Positions 1 to 9,303 of a DNA stretch of 56,426 nt are shown one piece after another (position 1 is the stretch's first letter; each line of letters opens with the position of its first letter). The stretch is from NCBI GenBank assembly GCA_003151535.1, contig PLXT01000056.1, positions 1 through 56,426 of the forward strand. Direction: 5' to 3'. Under the pieces are notes generated by a model. The model was not told the origin of the DNA. It saw only the letters and a list, made by a program, of their open reading frames with translations, and made no database searches. The DNA comes from Methanobacterium sp. (GTDB lineage Archaea > Methanobacteriota > Methanobacteria > Methanobacteriales > Methanobacteriaceae). Made by a program: the position numbers and the translations under genes.

Positions 1-2
1 AA

Positions 3-341
3 TATTTCAAAGAAATAAGAAAAATCTTCGATACAAACAACTACAAAACCGCAACAAAAGATTTAGAAGAATTATTAAAATGTTTTGATGATATTCCACG
101 TGTATTACAAAGATTTATAACAAAAAATATACTCCCCAATCTTAACAGACTCACGCAATTCATGCACAATCCCAAAATAGCACGAACTTCCAACTATATA
201 GAAAACTACTACAGACAAACACTACCCAAAGCCTACAAAAAGAAATACAAAACCATCAACGGATTAATCAACTACTTACAACTCAAAATGCAAAAATGGA
301 CCACCAAACACCAAAAACATCCCCAACACCCAACAACTTGA
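3..341 (+). pseudogene. C-terminal part of a DDE-type transposase, cut by the window edge
   Basis: An open frame runs in from the left edge for 112 residues to a TGA at 339-341. It is basic and rich in Lys, Asn, Gln and Tyr, with a segment TSNYIENYYRQT followed by KTINGLINYL. This resembles the last catalytic Glu region of DDE transposases (T-S-N-x-x-E, then an R/K-rich stretch), so I read it as the C-terminus of an insertion-sequence transposase. The family cannot be named from this fragment. It lies about 130 bp beyond the 3' end of the converging asd gene. Whether the full gene is intact cannot be seen here. Confidence 0.55.
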
Positions 342-470
342 CAACCCCCAATGAACTGATTTTGGTCATATCGACCATAATTAATGTTTGTATCAACACT
401 AAAAATCATAACCCTAATAATTAATAATATAATAATTAATCCAAAAAAAAATAAAATAATTGGCCCAATT
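342..470. other. Spacer between transposase tail and asd, possible IS end
   Basis: AT-rich spacer between two converging genes. It contains a short inverted repeat TGGTC-atatc-GACCA near 364-378, which could belong to the end of the insertion sequence, but the other end is outside the window and this cannot be confirmed. Nothing else recognisable. Confidence 0.25.
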
Positions 471-1517
471 TCACATTATTTCATTTATGAGCTCTGCATT
501 TAATATTGAGGCACCTGCAGCACCCCTTATAGTGTTATGGCCAACTAAAATATATTTTAACCCGTTTTTAAATGCCTGATCTTTACGTATTCGACCAACA
601 GAAACAGCCATACCATCACCAGCCATACGATCCATACGGGGCTGTGGCCTGTTAAGTTCTTCACGGATAACAACAGGATTTTCTGGTGCTGAATGAAGTT
701 TGAGTTTTTGTGGGAGACCATTGAAGTTTGAAAATGATTGTTTAATCTCATCAACCTCAAAATCATCTTCCATTTCAATGAAAACAGCTTCTGTATGTCC
801 ATCCAGTACTGCTACTCTGTGGCACGATGCACTTACACCAAAGTTTGCATCTGTAACTGATGTGCCATCAAAGTCACCTAGAAGGTGGAGGGTTTCTGAC
901 TCCATTTTTTCTTCCTCATCACCGATAAATGGTACTAAATTATCCACTATAGCCATGGAGGGTACTCCATTGTAACCAGCCCCTGAAACAGCCTGCATTG
1001 TCGATACATACACCCTTTTAATATTAAACTGATCATATAATGGTTTTAAGGTCATTACAAGAGCTATGGTTGAACAGTTAGGATTTGTAACTATAAATCC
1101 ATCCCATCCCCTTTTTCTCTGCTGTGTTTCTATAAGGTCCAGGTGTTCCGGGTTTACCTCAGGAACCACCAGCGGTACATCTGGTTCCATTCTCATTGCA
1201 CTGGCATTTGATGCGACTTTCATGCCTGCCTCTGCAAATTTTGGTTCAACAACAGCTGCATGTTGAGTAGGCAATGCTGAAAATACTATTTCAACATCTT
1301 TAACTTGACCAGGATCTGCGTCAACAACAATTGTATCTTGGATAGCTTCGGGTATTTTACTTTCAAGGTGCCATGTTACAGCATCTTCATACCTTTTTCC
1401 AGCTGATCTGCTGGAAGCTGTAAGTGCAGTCACCTCAAAGTTTGGATGATCAGCCAACAATTCAATAAACCGCTGCCCAACCATTCCAGTTGCCCCTAGA
1501 ATTCCCACGTTTACCAT
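471..1517 (-). CDS. asd: Aspartate-semialdehyde dehydrogenase
   Basis: Catalyses NADPH-dependent reduction of aspartyl phosphate to aspartate semialdehyde, the branch point to lysine, threonine and methionine; cytoplasmic. 348 residues, normal for the archaeal/fungal type. Visible: Rossmann motif GATGMVG at residues 8-14, the catalytic cysteine in NPNCST (Cys148) and the conserved histidine in SCHRV (His233). I chose the ATG at 1517, not the GTG at 1526, because the site AGGTGG overlaps that GTG and stands five bases before the ATG. It is the last gene of a minus-strand run lysC-dapA-dapB-asd, so all enzymes from aspartate to tetrahydrodipicolinate are adjacent. Confidence 0.96.
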   Translation of the reverse strand: MVNVGILGATGMVGQRFIELLADHPNFEVTALTASSRSAGKRYEDAVTWHLESKIPEAIQDTIVVDADPGQVKDVEIVFSALPTQHAAVVEPKFAEAGMKVASNASAMRMEPDVPLVVPEVNPEHLDLIETQQRKRGWDGFIVTNPNCSTIALVMTLKPLYDQFNIKRVYVSTMQAVSGAGYNGVPSMAIVDNLVPFIGDEEEKMESETLHLLGDFDGTSVTDANFGVSASCHRVAVLDGHTEAVFIEMEDDFEVDEIKQSFSNFNGLPQKLKLHSAPENPVVIREELNRPQPRMDRMAGDGMAVSVGRIRKDQAFKNGLKYILVGHNTIRGAAGASILNAELINEIM

Positions 1518-1572
1518 TTTAACCACCTGTTATTATTTACAAATATATGAAAAACTTAAATTTGGATCTCAA

Positions 1573-2397
1573 TCACTGATTCAGACCAAGAACATCTGCC
1601 ATGTCACTCACATGACCTTTTTTAGCTGTTACAACATATCGAATCGCTTTTATAACACCTGTGACGAATGATTGTCTGCTTTGGGCTCTGTGAATTATTT
1701 CAAGACGTTCACCTTCGCCAGCAAAGATCACTGTATGATCCCCCACAATATCTCCACCTCGAACAGCGTGAATCCCAATTTCTTCGTTGGTACGTTCTCC
1801 TACATGGCCCTTCCTTCCATAAACACCAACTTCATCCATGTTACGGTCAAGTTCAGTTGCAATGATTTCTGCAGCTTTAACAGCTGTACCCGATGGTGCA
1901 TCCTTCTTGTGTCTGTGGTGTGCTTCGATTATCTCAACATCGTAGTCACCAATGATTGATGCCAGATCCTTAAGGACCTTAAAGAAAACATTTACTCCAA
2001 CAGCCATGTTAGGGGCAATAATTGCACTGATATCATTCTTCTCTATTGAAGATACTATTTCCACCATTTGTTCATTGGAAAATCCGGTTGTTCCAACAAC
2101 CAAATTAACACCACGTTCTGCAGAAGTTTTTATGGTATTGATGGCAGCCTTTGCAATGGTAAAATCTACAAGGACATCGGGTTCTGTACTTTGAAGAACT
2201 TCCCTGAGTTTCTCTGCTCCAGTGACTTCAACACCTATCTTCCCTATTCCAATGACATCTCCCACATCTTTACCTTCAAGTGGGTTGTTAGGGCTTTCTA
2301 TTGCTGCCACAACTTTCATGTCATCCTGTTCTAATATAGTTTTTATTATCTTTGATCCCATTCTTCCGCATGCACCAGTTACAGCCACGTTGATCAT
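1573..2397 (-). CDS. dapB: 4-hydroxy-tetrahydrodipicolinate reductase
   Basis: Reduces the DapA product to tetrahydrodipicolinate with NAD(P)H in lysine synthesis. 274 residues. The nucleotide-binding motif GACGRMG is at residues 8-14 and the substrate-binding signature HHRHKKDAPSGT at 160-171, with the catalytic His/Lys residues intact. The start at 2397 is preferred over an ATG at 2406, because AAGGAG lies directly against the upstream ATG and about nine bases before this one. It lies between dapA and asd on the same strand, with gaps of about 155 bp and 55 bp, so it may be transcribed with them or from its own promoter. Confidence 0.95.
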   Translation of the reverse strand: MINVAVTGACGRMGSKIIKTILEQDDMKVVAAIESPNNPLEGKDVGDVIGIGKIGVEVTGAEKLREVLQSTEPDVLVDFTIAKAAINTIKTSAERGVNLVVGTTGFSNEQMVEIVSSIEKNDISAIIAPNMAVGVNVFFKVLKDLASIIGDYDVEIIEAHHRHKKDAPSGTAVKAAEIIATELDRNMDEVGVYGRKGHVGERTNEEIGIHAVRGGDIVGDHTVIFAGEGERLEIIHRAQSRQSFVTGVIKAIRYVVTAKKGHVSDMADVLGLNQ

Positions 2398-2551
2398 TAT
2401 ATTCATCTCCTTTTATGAATTGAAGAAATTTATCAACATAAAAATGGATTCCCTAGATGAACCCATTTATAGTAGTTAAAAAAAAGGATTTAAGCTGTTT
2501 ATCCTAAAAAAACTAAAAAAAATAATGGAGTTTAATTAGGTGTTAAACCTT

Positions 2552-3442
2552 TTAAACCAGATTAAGGTCCTTTAAAACCTTTGTAAGCTTTGCAGTACTC
2601 TCGTCTTTCATAGGAGCGAGTGGCATCCTTACATGCCCTGCTGGCCTTCCAATCATGTTAAGCGAATCTTTAGTGGGCACTGGATTTGATTCTATAAACA
2701 GGACCTTCATTAAATCATAGAGTTCATAATGAAGTTTACTGGCCCTTACAAAATCTCCTTCAAGTGCTGCATTAACCATTTGACTCATTCTAGCCGGATC
2801 TACATTGGCAACGACACTTATAACACCCATTGCACCTATTGATATCATTGGAAGTGTTAGGTTATCATTTCCAGATATGACCATGAAGTTCTTAACATCC
2901 TGATCTTGAAGCCCTTTTAGGGTGGCTGAAACCTTATCCATATCAGGATTTGCCTCTTTAATGGCCACTATCTTATCAAGTTTGGCCACTTTGACAATAG
3001 TTTCAACATCAATGTCTGTGCCTGTTCTTGACGGTACATTATAAACTATAATCGGAACGTTGGTTGATTCTTCAAGCATTTTATAATGCTCGTAGAGCCC
3101 ATGCTGTTGTGGTTTGTTGTAGTATGGTGTTATAACCAGGGCCGCATCTGCACCCGAGTTTTCAGCATATTGCACGAGTCCCAGCGCTTCCTTTGATGAG
3201 TTACTACCTGCCCCAGCTATGGCTTTGACTCTTCCATTAACTTCATCCACTAGAATATCTATCATTTTCCTCTGCTCATCATGTGTTATGGTAGCAGATT
3301 CACCGGTTGTTCCGGCTGCAAGTAATCCGTCAACTCCATTATCAATTAGATAATTAATATTTTCACGCATTCCTGCTTCGTCAACCCCATCATCTTTAGT
3401 AAACGGGGTTACCATGGCAACTGTTGTACCTTTCAAATTCAT
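2552..3442 (-). CDS. dapA: 4-hydroxy-tetrahydrodipicolinate synthase
   Basis: Condenses pyruvate with aspartate semialdehyde, the first committed step to lysine. 296 residues, full length for the class I aldolase TIM-barrel family. Visible: GTTGES at residues 44-49, Tyr134 in VYNVPSRTG, and the Schiff-base lysine Lys162 in IVAIKEAN. Its ATG overlaps the end of lysC by four bases (3439-3442), a strong sign of translational coupling to the kinase. Family members can act on other 2-oxo acids, but the operon context (lysC, dapB, asd) fixes the role. Confidence 0.96.
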   Translation of the reverse strand: MNLKGTTVAMVTPFTKDDGVDEAGMRENINYLIDNGVDGLLAAGTTGESATITHDEQRKMIDILVDEVNGRVKAIAGAGSNSSKEALGLVQYAENSGADAALVITPYYNKPQQHGLYEHYKMLEESTNVPIIVYNVPSRTGTDIDVETIVKVAKLDKIVAIKEANPDMDKVSATLKGLQDQDVKNFMVISGNDNLTLPMISIGAMGVISVVANVDPARMSQMVNAALEGDFVRASKLHYELYDLMKVLFIESNPVPTKDSLNMIGRPAGHVRMPLAPMKDESTAKLTKVLKDLNLV

Positions 3443-4659
3443 TCTAAGACGCTCCTTACAAGTTCATAAGCTCTTTTACCATCAATCCATTCTACGAAAA
3501 TAACTACAGAAGTTTGACTTGAAGAGATCTCAACTATGTTGATCTTTTGTTTACGTAGAGGCTCTGTTACCCTTGTAATTATTCCCGGAGTATCTATAAA
3601 ATCTTGACTCGCAACTGTTATCATTGCTATATCTGATCCAACTGAAAGTGAACTCAGATCATCATTTTTGACCACTACTTCGTGTAGTATTTCATGTGCA
3701 TGGTCCACAAGTGACTTGTCAATGAAAAGTGTTACTGAATTCTGGCCAGTGGATATACCGTAAATATTGATCTTGTTCTTTGCTAGTGCATCTGTGAGTT
3801 CTGAAAGTACTCCAGTTTTGGTTAAAATCTCTTCACCTACAACTGCTATAACAGATATGGGTTCCACATTTAAAGCTGTTGTTTTTAACATGTGGTTACC
3901 TGCAGGTCCAATAATTTCGGTTCCAATTGCAGAGAGATCGCCATGCTCAAATCCAATGATCTTAGCATTTATGAGTGGGTCCTTGTACCTGAGTGCCTGG
4001 GGATGTAATACCTTTGCACCGTGTGTTGCAAGGTCTCTCATTTCTTCGACCGATATCTTGTCCAGTTTTTTTGCAGACTGGAGCCTGTTAGGATCCGTTG
4101 ACATTACTCCGCCAACATCTGTTACAATAATAACTTGTTCTGCTTTGAGGCAGTGCCCTAATAGGAATGCTGTTATGTCACTTCCACCCCGACCAAGAGT
4201 TGTTAAGTTACCATCCGCATCCTTTCCAAGAAAACCACATAGTACTGGTATGATACCCTGATCAAGTACCTTTATGAGTTCACTGATCTTTGCCTCTGTC
4301 AACTCGAAGTTTACTTTAGCATTTAAATAATTACTATCGGTAATAATGGGCCAGATATCCATATTAGGATCAAGATATTCGGATTTAACACCCAGAGATT
4401 CTATTGTGGATGCAAACACTCTTACACTGGTAATTTCACCCATTGCAACAATGTCTGCAAGTTGTTTTTCCGTAATGGATTCGCCTATAGCATCATCCAC
4501 GGTCTTTAGGATTTCATCGGTTGTTTTATTCATTGCTGATACAACAACAACAACCCTCTTTCCCTTCATATATTCCTTAACAACAGATTCTGCAGCTTTT
4601 CTTATCCTTTCTCCATTACCTATTGATGTACCACCAAATTTGGCCACTATTATTTCCAT
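3439..4659 (-). CDS. lysC: Aspartate kinase, single-domain with ACT regulatory region
   Basis: Phosphorylates aspartate to start the aspartate-family pathway. 406 residues: amino-acid kinase domain with KFGGTS at 7-12, TTLGRGGSD at 153-161 and TDVGG at 180-184, followed by tandem ACT domains from about residue 265 to the end. ACT domains normally bind lysine or threonine for feedback control. No homoserine dehydrogenase domain is fused. The site AAGGTG lies 9-14 bases before the ATG. It is the first gene of the lysine group and overlaps dapA by four bases. Confidence 0.95.
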   Translation of the reverse strand: MEIIVAKFGGTSIGNGERIRKAAESVVKEYMKGKRVVVVVSAMNKTTDEILKTVDDAIGESITEKQLADIVAMGEITSVRVFASTIESLGVKSEYLDPNMDIWPIITDSNYLNAKVNFELTEAKISELIKVLDQGIIPVLCGFLGKDADGNLTTLGRGGSDITAFLLGHCLKAEQVIIVTDVGGVMSTDPNRLQSAKKLDKISVEEMRDLATHGAKVLHPQALRYKDPLINAKIIGFEHGDLSAIGTEIIGPAGNHMLKTTALNVEPISVIAVVGEEILTKTGVLSELTDALAKNKINIYGISTGQNSVTLFIDKSLVDHAHEILHEVVVKNDDLSSLSVGSDIAMITVASQDFIDTPGIITRVTEPLRKQKINIVEISSSQTSVVIFVEWIDGKRAYELVRSVLE

Positions 4660-4744
4660 TAATATTCACACCTTTATTCATCAACCTAAGCTTAAAAATT
4701 AAACATCTGAGCAAAAAAAATAAAAGTTTTGCTTAAGACCCTAC

Positions 4745-4933
4745 TTAAGATTCGTTTCTTACTAATCTTGTTACGTATCCAGCTATTTTGTTCCTTAAAT
4801 GTTTGGTACTGACTGTGGTGAATTTTTCAACTAACAGTTTGTTTTCATCAAAGTCTGTTGTAAAAGTACCTTCATAAGTTTCAATTAATTCCCTGGATGT
4901 TCGTTTAACAAATGATGTTCTAATATTTCCCAT
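4745..4933 (-). CDS. rps17e: Small-subunit ribosomal protein eS17 (S17e)
   Basis: 62 residues, the usual length of archaeal S17e, beginning MGNIRTSFVKR and containing the conserved STKHLRNKIAGYVTR segment. It is a structural protein of the 30S subunit. A very strong site (AAGGAGG) precedes the ATG. It sits directly after the chorismate mutase gene (4 bp gap) and upstream of lysC; as I recall, this pairing of a ribosomal gene with amino-acid genes is conserved in Methanobacteriales. Confidence 0.96.
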   Translation of the reverse strand: MGNIRTSFVKRTSRELIETYEGTFTTDFDENKLLVEKFTTVSTKHLRNKIAGYVTRLVRNES

Positions 4934-4937
4934 AATT

Positions 4938-5231
4938 TTACCTCCTTAAAATCTTTTTTTGTTCTTCTTTACTCATATCAGTTAATATTTTTATTATACG
5001 GGTAAGCTTTACTTCATCAATATTTTTTTTCCTTGCTATCTCTTTGATCTTAGCGTGGATATATTCTTCCCGTTTTTTGTCTTCAATTTCAATGCCAAGA
5101 ACTAGCTTGGCACTGACAATGTCACGGGCAAGTGATGTTCTCTCCTCAATGAGATCTATTAACTTCTCATCCATTTCATCTATTTTAATTCTTGAATCTT
5201 GAAGCAATCTTGAAGCTTCTTCCCTATCCAC
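4938..5231 (-). CDS. aroQ: Chorismate mutase, AroQ class
   Basis: Converts chorismate to prephenate for phenylalanine and tyrosine. 97 residues, all-helical, with the AroQ pattern: RIKIDEMDEKLIDLIEER near 14-31 and a lysine in ASAKLVLG-like context (SAKLVLGIEIED). No prephenate dehydratase or dehydrogenase domain is fused. It starts with GTG at 5231, inside the 3' end of the shikimate kinase gene (8 bp overlap), so the two are very likely one transcript: shikimate to chorismate precursors and then chorismate use. Confidence 0.88.
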   Translation of the reverse strand: MDREEASRLLQDSRIKIDEMDEKLIDLIEERTSLARDIVSAKLVLGIEIEDKKREEYIHAKIKEIARKKNIDEVKLTRIIKILTDMSKEEQKKILRR

Positions 5232-6132
5232 TGTAAATCACTCTGGTACCTTCATTTTCAACCTCTGTACATATGATCTGCCCGGGCTGAGAGCTCCATG
5301 CATTCACAACATCCTCAACATTTTTTTCAGATGTGATTGCAACAAATGACGGACCTGTTCCAGAAAGTCCGGATGCAATTGCACCGGCCTCTAGAGCGTC
5401 CAATGCCATTACTGGATTAAATCCAAGTGTTGCACAGTATAAGAGTCCATTTAAAGTCATTGCATTGTATATATTTCCATGCAAAGCCTCTTTAAAGGCC
5501 AGTTTAACCTGTGGGGCAATGAGTTTCATACGCCTCACATCAGATTGTGCAGTGGGTGAACATCTATTAGGCATATATACTAATATAATTTGTTGATTCA
5601 TATCACTCATCTTAAGGATCTTCCTCTCAACGTTGTTGGTGATTGTGAGTCCACCAAAATATGATGCACTCGCATCATCAAAAGCACCGGTAATGGTTAC
5701 ACCCGCTTCTAAAGATGCATCTATCCCCATATTCAGTAGATCAAGTTTGTTAAAAATTACGTTATCGGGTTTTACTTGATATTCATCCATCAAAGCATAT
5801 GCGGTTGCAGTTACAACAGCATTTGATGTTGCGCTGCTGCTTGATAGACCCGATGCAACAGGAAGTGTTGAACTGGTTTTTATGGATATTCCCTTGTCAA
5901 CTTCATCAACATGATAATGTTCTTTAAACTTGTCAACAACTTTATTGACACATATCTCCATCAGCGTTGTATCGATATCAGCATCGGCAACACAGGTTAT
6001 TGGGGATGAATTTGATGCATTCATTTCGGCTTCGGCTGTGACATAAAGTTTAATACCAAATGCAGAACCGCATCCAGTTGATATTGCATTTATTATAGTT
6101 GCAGAGCCTGGAGATTGTACAATTGTTTTCAA
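5224..6132 (-). CDS. aroK: Archaeal shikimate kinase (GHMP family)
   Basis: Phosphorylates shikimate; archaea use this GHMP-family enzyme instead of the bacterial AroK fold. The GHMP ATP-binding motif is PVASGLSSSSATSNA (about residues 91-105) and the C-terminal motif is SGLSGTGPSF. I prefer the TTG at 6132 over the GTG at 6141, since GGGTGA includes that GTG and lies five to six bases before the TTG; the protein then begins (M)KTIVQSPGSA, as homologues do. It overlaps the chorismate mutase gene. The name aroK is used for function, not homology to the bacterial gene. Confidence 0.9.
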   Translation of the reverse strand: MKTIVQSPGSATIINAISTGCGSAFGIKLYVTAEAEMNASNSSPITCVADADIDTTLMEICVNKVVDKFKEHYHVDEVDKGISIKTSSTLPVASGLSSSSATSNAVVTATAYALMDEYQVKPDNVIFNKLDLLNMGIDASLEAGVTITGAFDDASASYFGGLTITNNVERKILKMSDMNQQIILVYMPNRCSPTAQSDVRRMKLIAPQVKLAFKEALHGNIYNAMTLNGLLYCATLGFNPVMALDALEAGAIASGLSGTGPSFVAITSEKNVEDVVNAWSSQPGQIICTEVENEGTRVIYSG

Positions 6133-6141
6133 TTTAATCAC

Positions 6142-6637
6142 CCGATCAGTTAGGTTAAGGTTTCTGATCCAATAGAATATAATTTTGGTTAAACTAATCA
6201 GATTAAAGAATTCTTATATTAATTAATTCTTATTATAATAACTTGTTATTTCTAAGAATAATCAGCCTATATAATTAAGTATAGATTCGGGTATTATATA
6301 AATGATTTCAGATTACAAAAGGGATATTATAAATTGATTTTTTAATGTTTAATGAGTTATTACATAATCTTGGGCACTATGGTTTCCACCGTCTGTTAAT
6401 AACCAATATTTTCGGGTACTTTTTATAATTTTTAATAATTATGAATTAGCATATCTAAACCAGATGGTAAATGAATTTAAAGATTTAAAATAGTAGATTT
6501 ATATTAGTTTAAAGACAAAATATAATGTTAATATCTCACTAAAAATGTGAATTCATGTCCAAAAAAAATCTAAAAATCTATAATAAAACTTAAAAATTAA
6601 TATTAAAAACAACCATCAAAATTGAAGTTCGATTCAA
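6142..6637. other. Divergent spacer between shikimate kinase and sppA genes
   Basis: About 500 bp of very AT-rich sequence between divergently transcribed genes. Several TATA-like tracts are present, for example near 6290-6305, and promoters for both sides must lie here, but none can be singled out. No open frame with a ribosome binding site, no RNA gene and no repeat recognised. Confidence 0.4.
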
Positions 6638-7599
6638 ATGAAAAAAGACAGTAAAATAGTTATATCAATCATAGTTGGGGGATTATTAGTCATAGCTCTA
6701 CTATTGATAGCTCTTTTTACTGTGATCGATGGCACAAATACCTTGAGTTCAGCCCCTAATGGAAACACCGTTGCAATTATACCATTACAGGGAGAAATTG
6801 GATATGGTTCAACCAATTCGAGTGACAGTGTTGTGACTCCAGAAATGATACAGAACTCTATTTCACAGGCAGAATCTGACAGTTCAGTCAGTTCAATAGT
6901 TATTGATGTAAATAGTCCAGGAGGATCTCCTGTTGCAAGTGAAGAAATAATGAACTCCATAAAAAGCAGTAAAAAACCAGTTGTGGTTTGGATAAGTGAC
7001 GTAGGTGCCTCTGGAGCTTATCTTGCATTTTCATCTGCAGATAAAATCATTGCAAGCCCATCATCGATGGTGGGTAGTATTGGAGTTATAATGCAAATTA
7101 CAGACCTTTCAAAATATTACCAGGAAAATGGCATCAACATATCATCGATTAAAGCAGGATAATACAAGGATATGGGTGCAGATTACCAGCCACTAACAGC
7201 AACTGAAAGGAATATGCTCCAGGGAATGGTTAACCAGGATTATGATCATTTCATAGACATTGTTTCAACTAACAGACACCTAGATAAAAATTATACCGAA
7301 AGTATTGCACAGGGTAAAATATATACAGGAACACAAGCTAAGAATTTAAAGCTAGTAGATGAAACCGGTGGAAAAACAGTTGCACTAGATGAAGCAGCAA
7401 AACTTGGCGGAATAAAAGGTAGTTCAATGTAATCACCATATCTCCAACATCGGACCTTTTAAATGTCCTGAATAACTTTTCATCGAAGATAGCATATTCA
7501 ATTGGAATGGGTATAGGAAAAGACTTGGAAAACAGTACAAACAATAACCTTAAAGTTCCTGTAACAACTAATAACATTAAACTTCCTTCAATTTATTAA
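6638..7599 (+). pseudogene. sppA: SppA-type signal peptide peptidase, broken by a stop and a frameshift
   Basis: Homologue of the membrane-anchored Ser/Lys protease that clears signal peptides (family S49). A transmembrane anchor spans residues 9-31, and the nucleophile serine is in GASGAY (Ser125). An in-frame TAA at 7160-7162 ends the first part after IKAG; the same frame resumes at once with YKDMGADYQ, whose Lys codon (7166-7168) corresponds to the catalytic lysine of the dyad. A second lesion near 7424-7429 shifts the frame: from 7429 the +2 frame reads VITISPTSDLLNV and ends at 7599. One missing A in TCAATG would explain it. The single-ORF products are inactive by prediction. Recent decay or sequence error are both possible. 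Confidence 0.85.
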
Positions 7600-7657
7600 A
7601 TGATTATTTAAACAAAAAGCAGTCAAAAAATATTTTATTCATTTAGAGGTGAAAAAT

Positions 7658-7927
7658 ATGGTAGTTAAAATTGAAGTATTTACATCCCCATCTTGCCCCT
7701 ACTGTCCTATGGCCGTTCAACTGGTGGAAGATGTTCAGAAAGATATGGTAGACGACGTAGAAGTTGAAAAGATAGATATAATGGTTGACCAGGAAAAAGC
7801 AAGAGAATATGGTCTCATGGCTGTTCCTGCTATTGCATTAAATGGAGTAGTCAAATTTGTTGGCTCACCAGGCAAAGAAGAGCTTTTAGAAGCTATCAAA
7901 GAAGAGATGGCTGAAAAACCAGCTTAA
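7658..7927 (+). CDS. Small glutaredoxin/thioredoxin-like protein with CPYC motif
   Basis: 89 residues with a thioredoxin fold: beta strand VVKIEVFTSP, then SCPYCP with Cys13 and Cys16, and the cis-proline region AVPAIALNG. It is probably a thiol-disulfide oxidoreductase related to the small methanogen redoxins (I recall MTH807 in Methanothermobacter at this same map position). The start is ATG 7658: the site GAGGTG at 7646-7651 overlaps an in-frame GTG at 7649, so the upstream start is unlikely. It stands between sppA and cbiD; its partner protein is not evident from the sequence. Confidence 0.88.
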   Translation: MVVKIEVFTSPSCPYCPMAVQLVEDVQKDMVDDVEVEKIDIMVDQEKAREYGLMAVPAIALNGVVKFVGSPGKEELLEAIKEEMAEKPA

Positions 7928-7951
7928 TAGAATTATTAAATCTGAATTAAC

Positions 7952-9061
7952 ATGGAAAACAGGGCTATTCCAGACAAATACCATTTAAAAGAGTCAGAAT
8001 ATGGGATAACAACCGGAAGTGTAGCAACAGCTGCTGCACTTGCAGCCCTGCTCTCTATAAAGGGTAAAGTTGAATATGTTGAGATTGAAACACCCCTTGG
8101 TGAGATTGATATCTGTGTTAATGTTTCAGAAAAATTAGGTACTTATTCTGGACGGTCATCTGTTATAAAATATCCCTATAACGATCCTGACGTTACTAAA
8201 AATCTAGAAATTTTTGCTGAACTTATTTTAACCTCCATCCCCGGAGTAAATATTAAAGGTGGGACAGGAATAGGTGTTGTAACAAAACCTGGTTTACAGG
8301 TTCCTGTTGGAGAGGCAGCAATTAACCCAACTCCAAGACAGATGATAATATCAAACCTCTCAAAAAATTTGCCGGATGGTATGGGTGCAGATGTAGTCAT
8401 AAGTGTACCTGCCGGCAAAGAACTGGCAAAAAGAACTCTTAACTCCCGCCTGGGTATTGTTGATGGTATTTCAATACTTGGAACAACTGGTTTTGCGCGT
8501 TCAATGAACTTGAAAAGTTATAAAACATCCTACAGATGTCAAATCGACGTAGCTGTGGCTGAAGGATACACTGAACTTGTTTTTGTTCCGGGCAATATAG
8601 GGGAGGCAATAGCCAAGAAGATACTTAATGTGGACGATGATCAACTGATTCAAATGGGAAATTTCGTTAGTTACATGTTATCCGAAGCAGAAAAGGAGAA
8701 TGTCAAAAAAATAACACTGCTAGGACACGCAGGTAAACTAATAAAAATCTCAGCTGGTATCTTCAATACCAAACATTCAGTTGCAGATGGAAGGCGTGAA
8801 ATAATAGCTGTTCATTCAGCACTTGTAGGTGCAGATGAAGGGGTTGTAAATGAAATATTTCAATCCAATACAACAGAAGAGATGATAGACATTCTTAAAA
8901 AACATTCCATTGTAAAAAATGTTTTCAATAGCATCGCAGAAAGAATAAAAGAAATCTGCACCGACAGGTTTAAAATTGATTTTGATGTGATCATTGTTAA
9001 CATGGAAGGACAAGTTTTAAACAACAATTACAAATCCATTACCATACCAAATCAGGAATAA
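7952..9061 (+). CDS. cbiD: Cobalt-precorrin-5B (C1)-methyltransferase
   Basis: Methylates C1 in the anaerobic cobalamin (corrinoid) pathway, needed in methanogens for the corrinoid of Mtr methyltransferase. 369 residues, typical for CbiD. The N-terminal signature YGITTGSVATAAA is present near residues 17-29, with glycine-rich stretches IKGGTGIGVVTKPG and LGHAGKLIKI further on. CbiD lacks the usual SAM-binding motif of other cbi methyltransferases, consistent with what is seen. It begins 24 bp after the redoxin gene. No other cobalamin genes are in the window, so the pathway is scattered. Confidence 0.93.
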   Translation: MENRAIPDKYHLKESEYGITTGSVATAAALAALLSIKGKVEYVEIETPLGEIDICVNVSEKLGTYSGRSSVIKYPYNDPDVTKNLEIFAELILTSIPGVNIKGGTGIGVVTKPGLQVPVGEAAINPTPRQMIISNLSKNLPDGMGADVVISVPAGKELAKRTLNSRLGIVDGISILGTTGFARSMNLKSYKTSYRCQIDVAVAEGYTELVFVPGNIGEAIAKKILNVDDDQLIQMGNFVSYMLSEAEKENVKKITLLGHAGKLIKISAGIFNTKHSVADGRREIIAVHSALVGADEGVVNEIFQSNTTEEMIDILKKHSIVKNVFNSIAERIKEICTDRFKIDFDVIIVNMEGQVLNNNYKSITIPNQE

Positions 9062-9303
9062 CCAGCCTAAATATATAATATAAACGTGTTTTACCTAATT
9101 TTGTTCGTTAGTTTTCTTCCATTTTTGATAAACATTAATTATTCATTGTTATTTTATATTTATTAAGATATGATTTTTTAGAATCTGTGATCAGGTTAAA
9201 AAATATTAATTAACTTAAGTAGCATAAAGTTATCAAACGACTTGTATTAAAAAAATTTTATTCGATTAAAAAAAATAAAAATTTATTTGGAGATAGATTA
9301 TTA
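9062..9303. other. Spacer cbiD-moaC
   Basis: About 240 bp, strongly AT-rich, presumably with the moaC promoter. No ORF, RNA or repeat recognised. Confidence 0.3.

Noticed and set aside
7160..7162. Recoding of the sppA stop as pyrrolysine or selenocysteine
   Set aside because: The codon is TAA, not TAG or TGA, and no recoding element is visible.
7172..7432. Separate gene for an 86-residue protein
   Set aside because: It is in the same frame as the upstream sppA half and continues it after a single stop; it has no ribosome binding site of its own.
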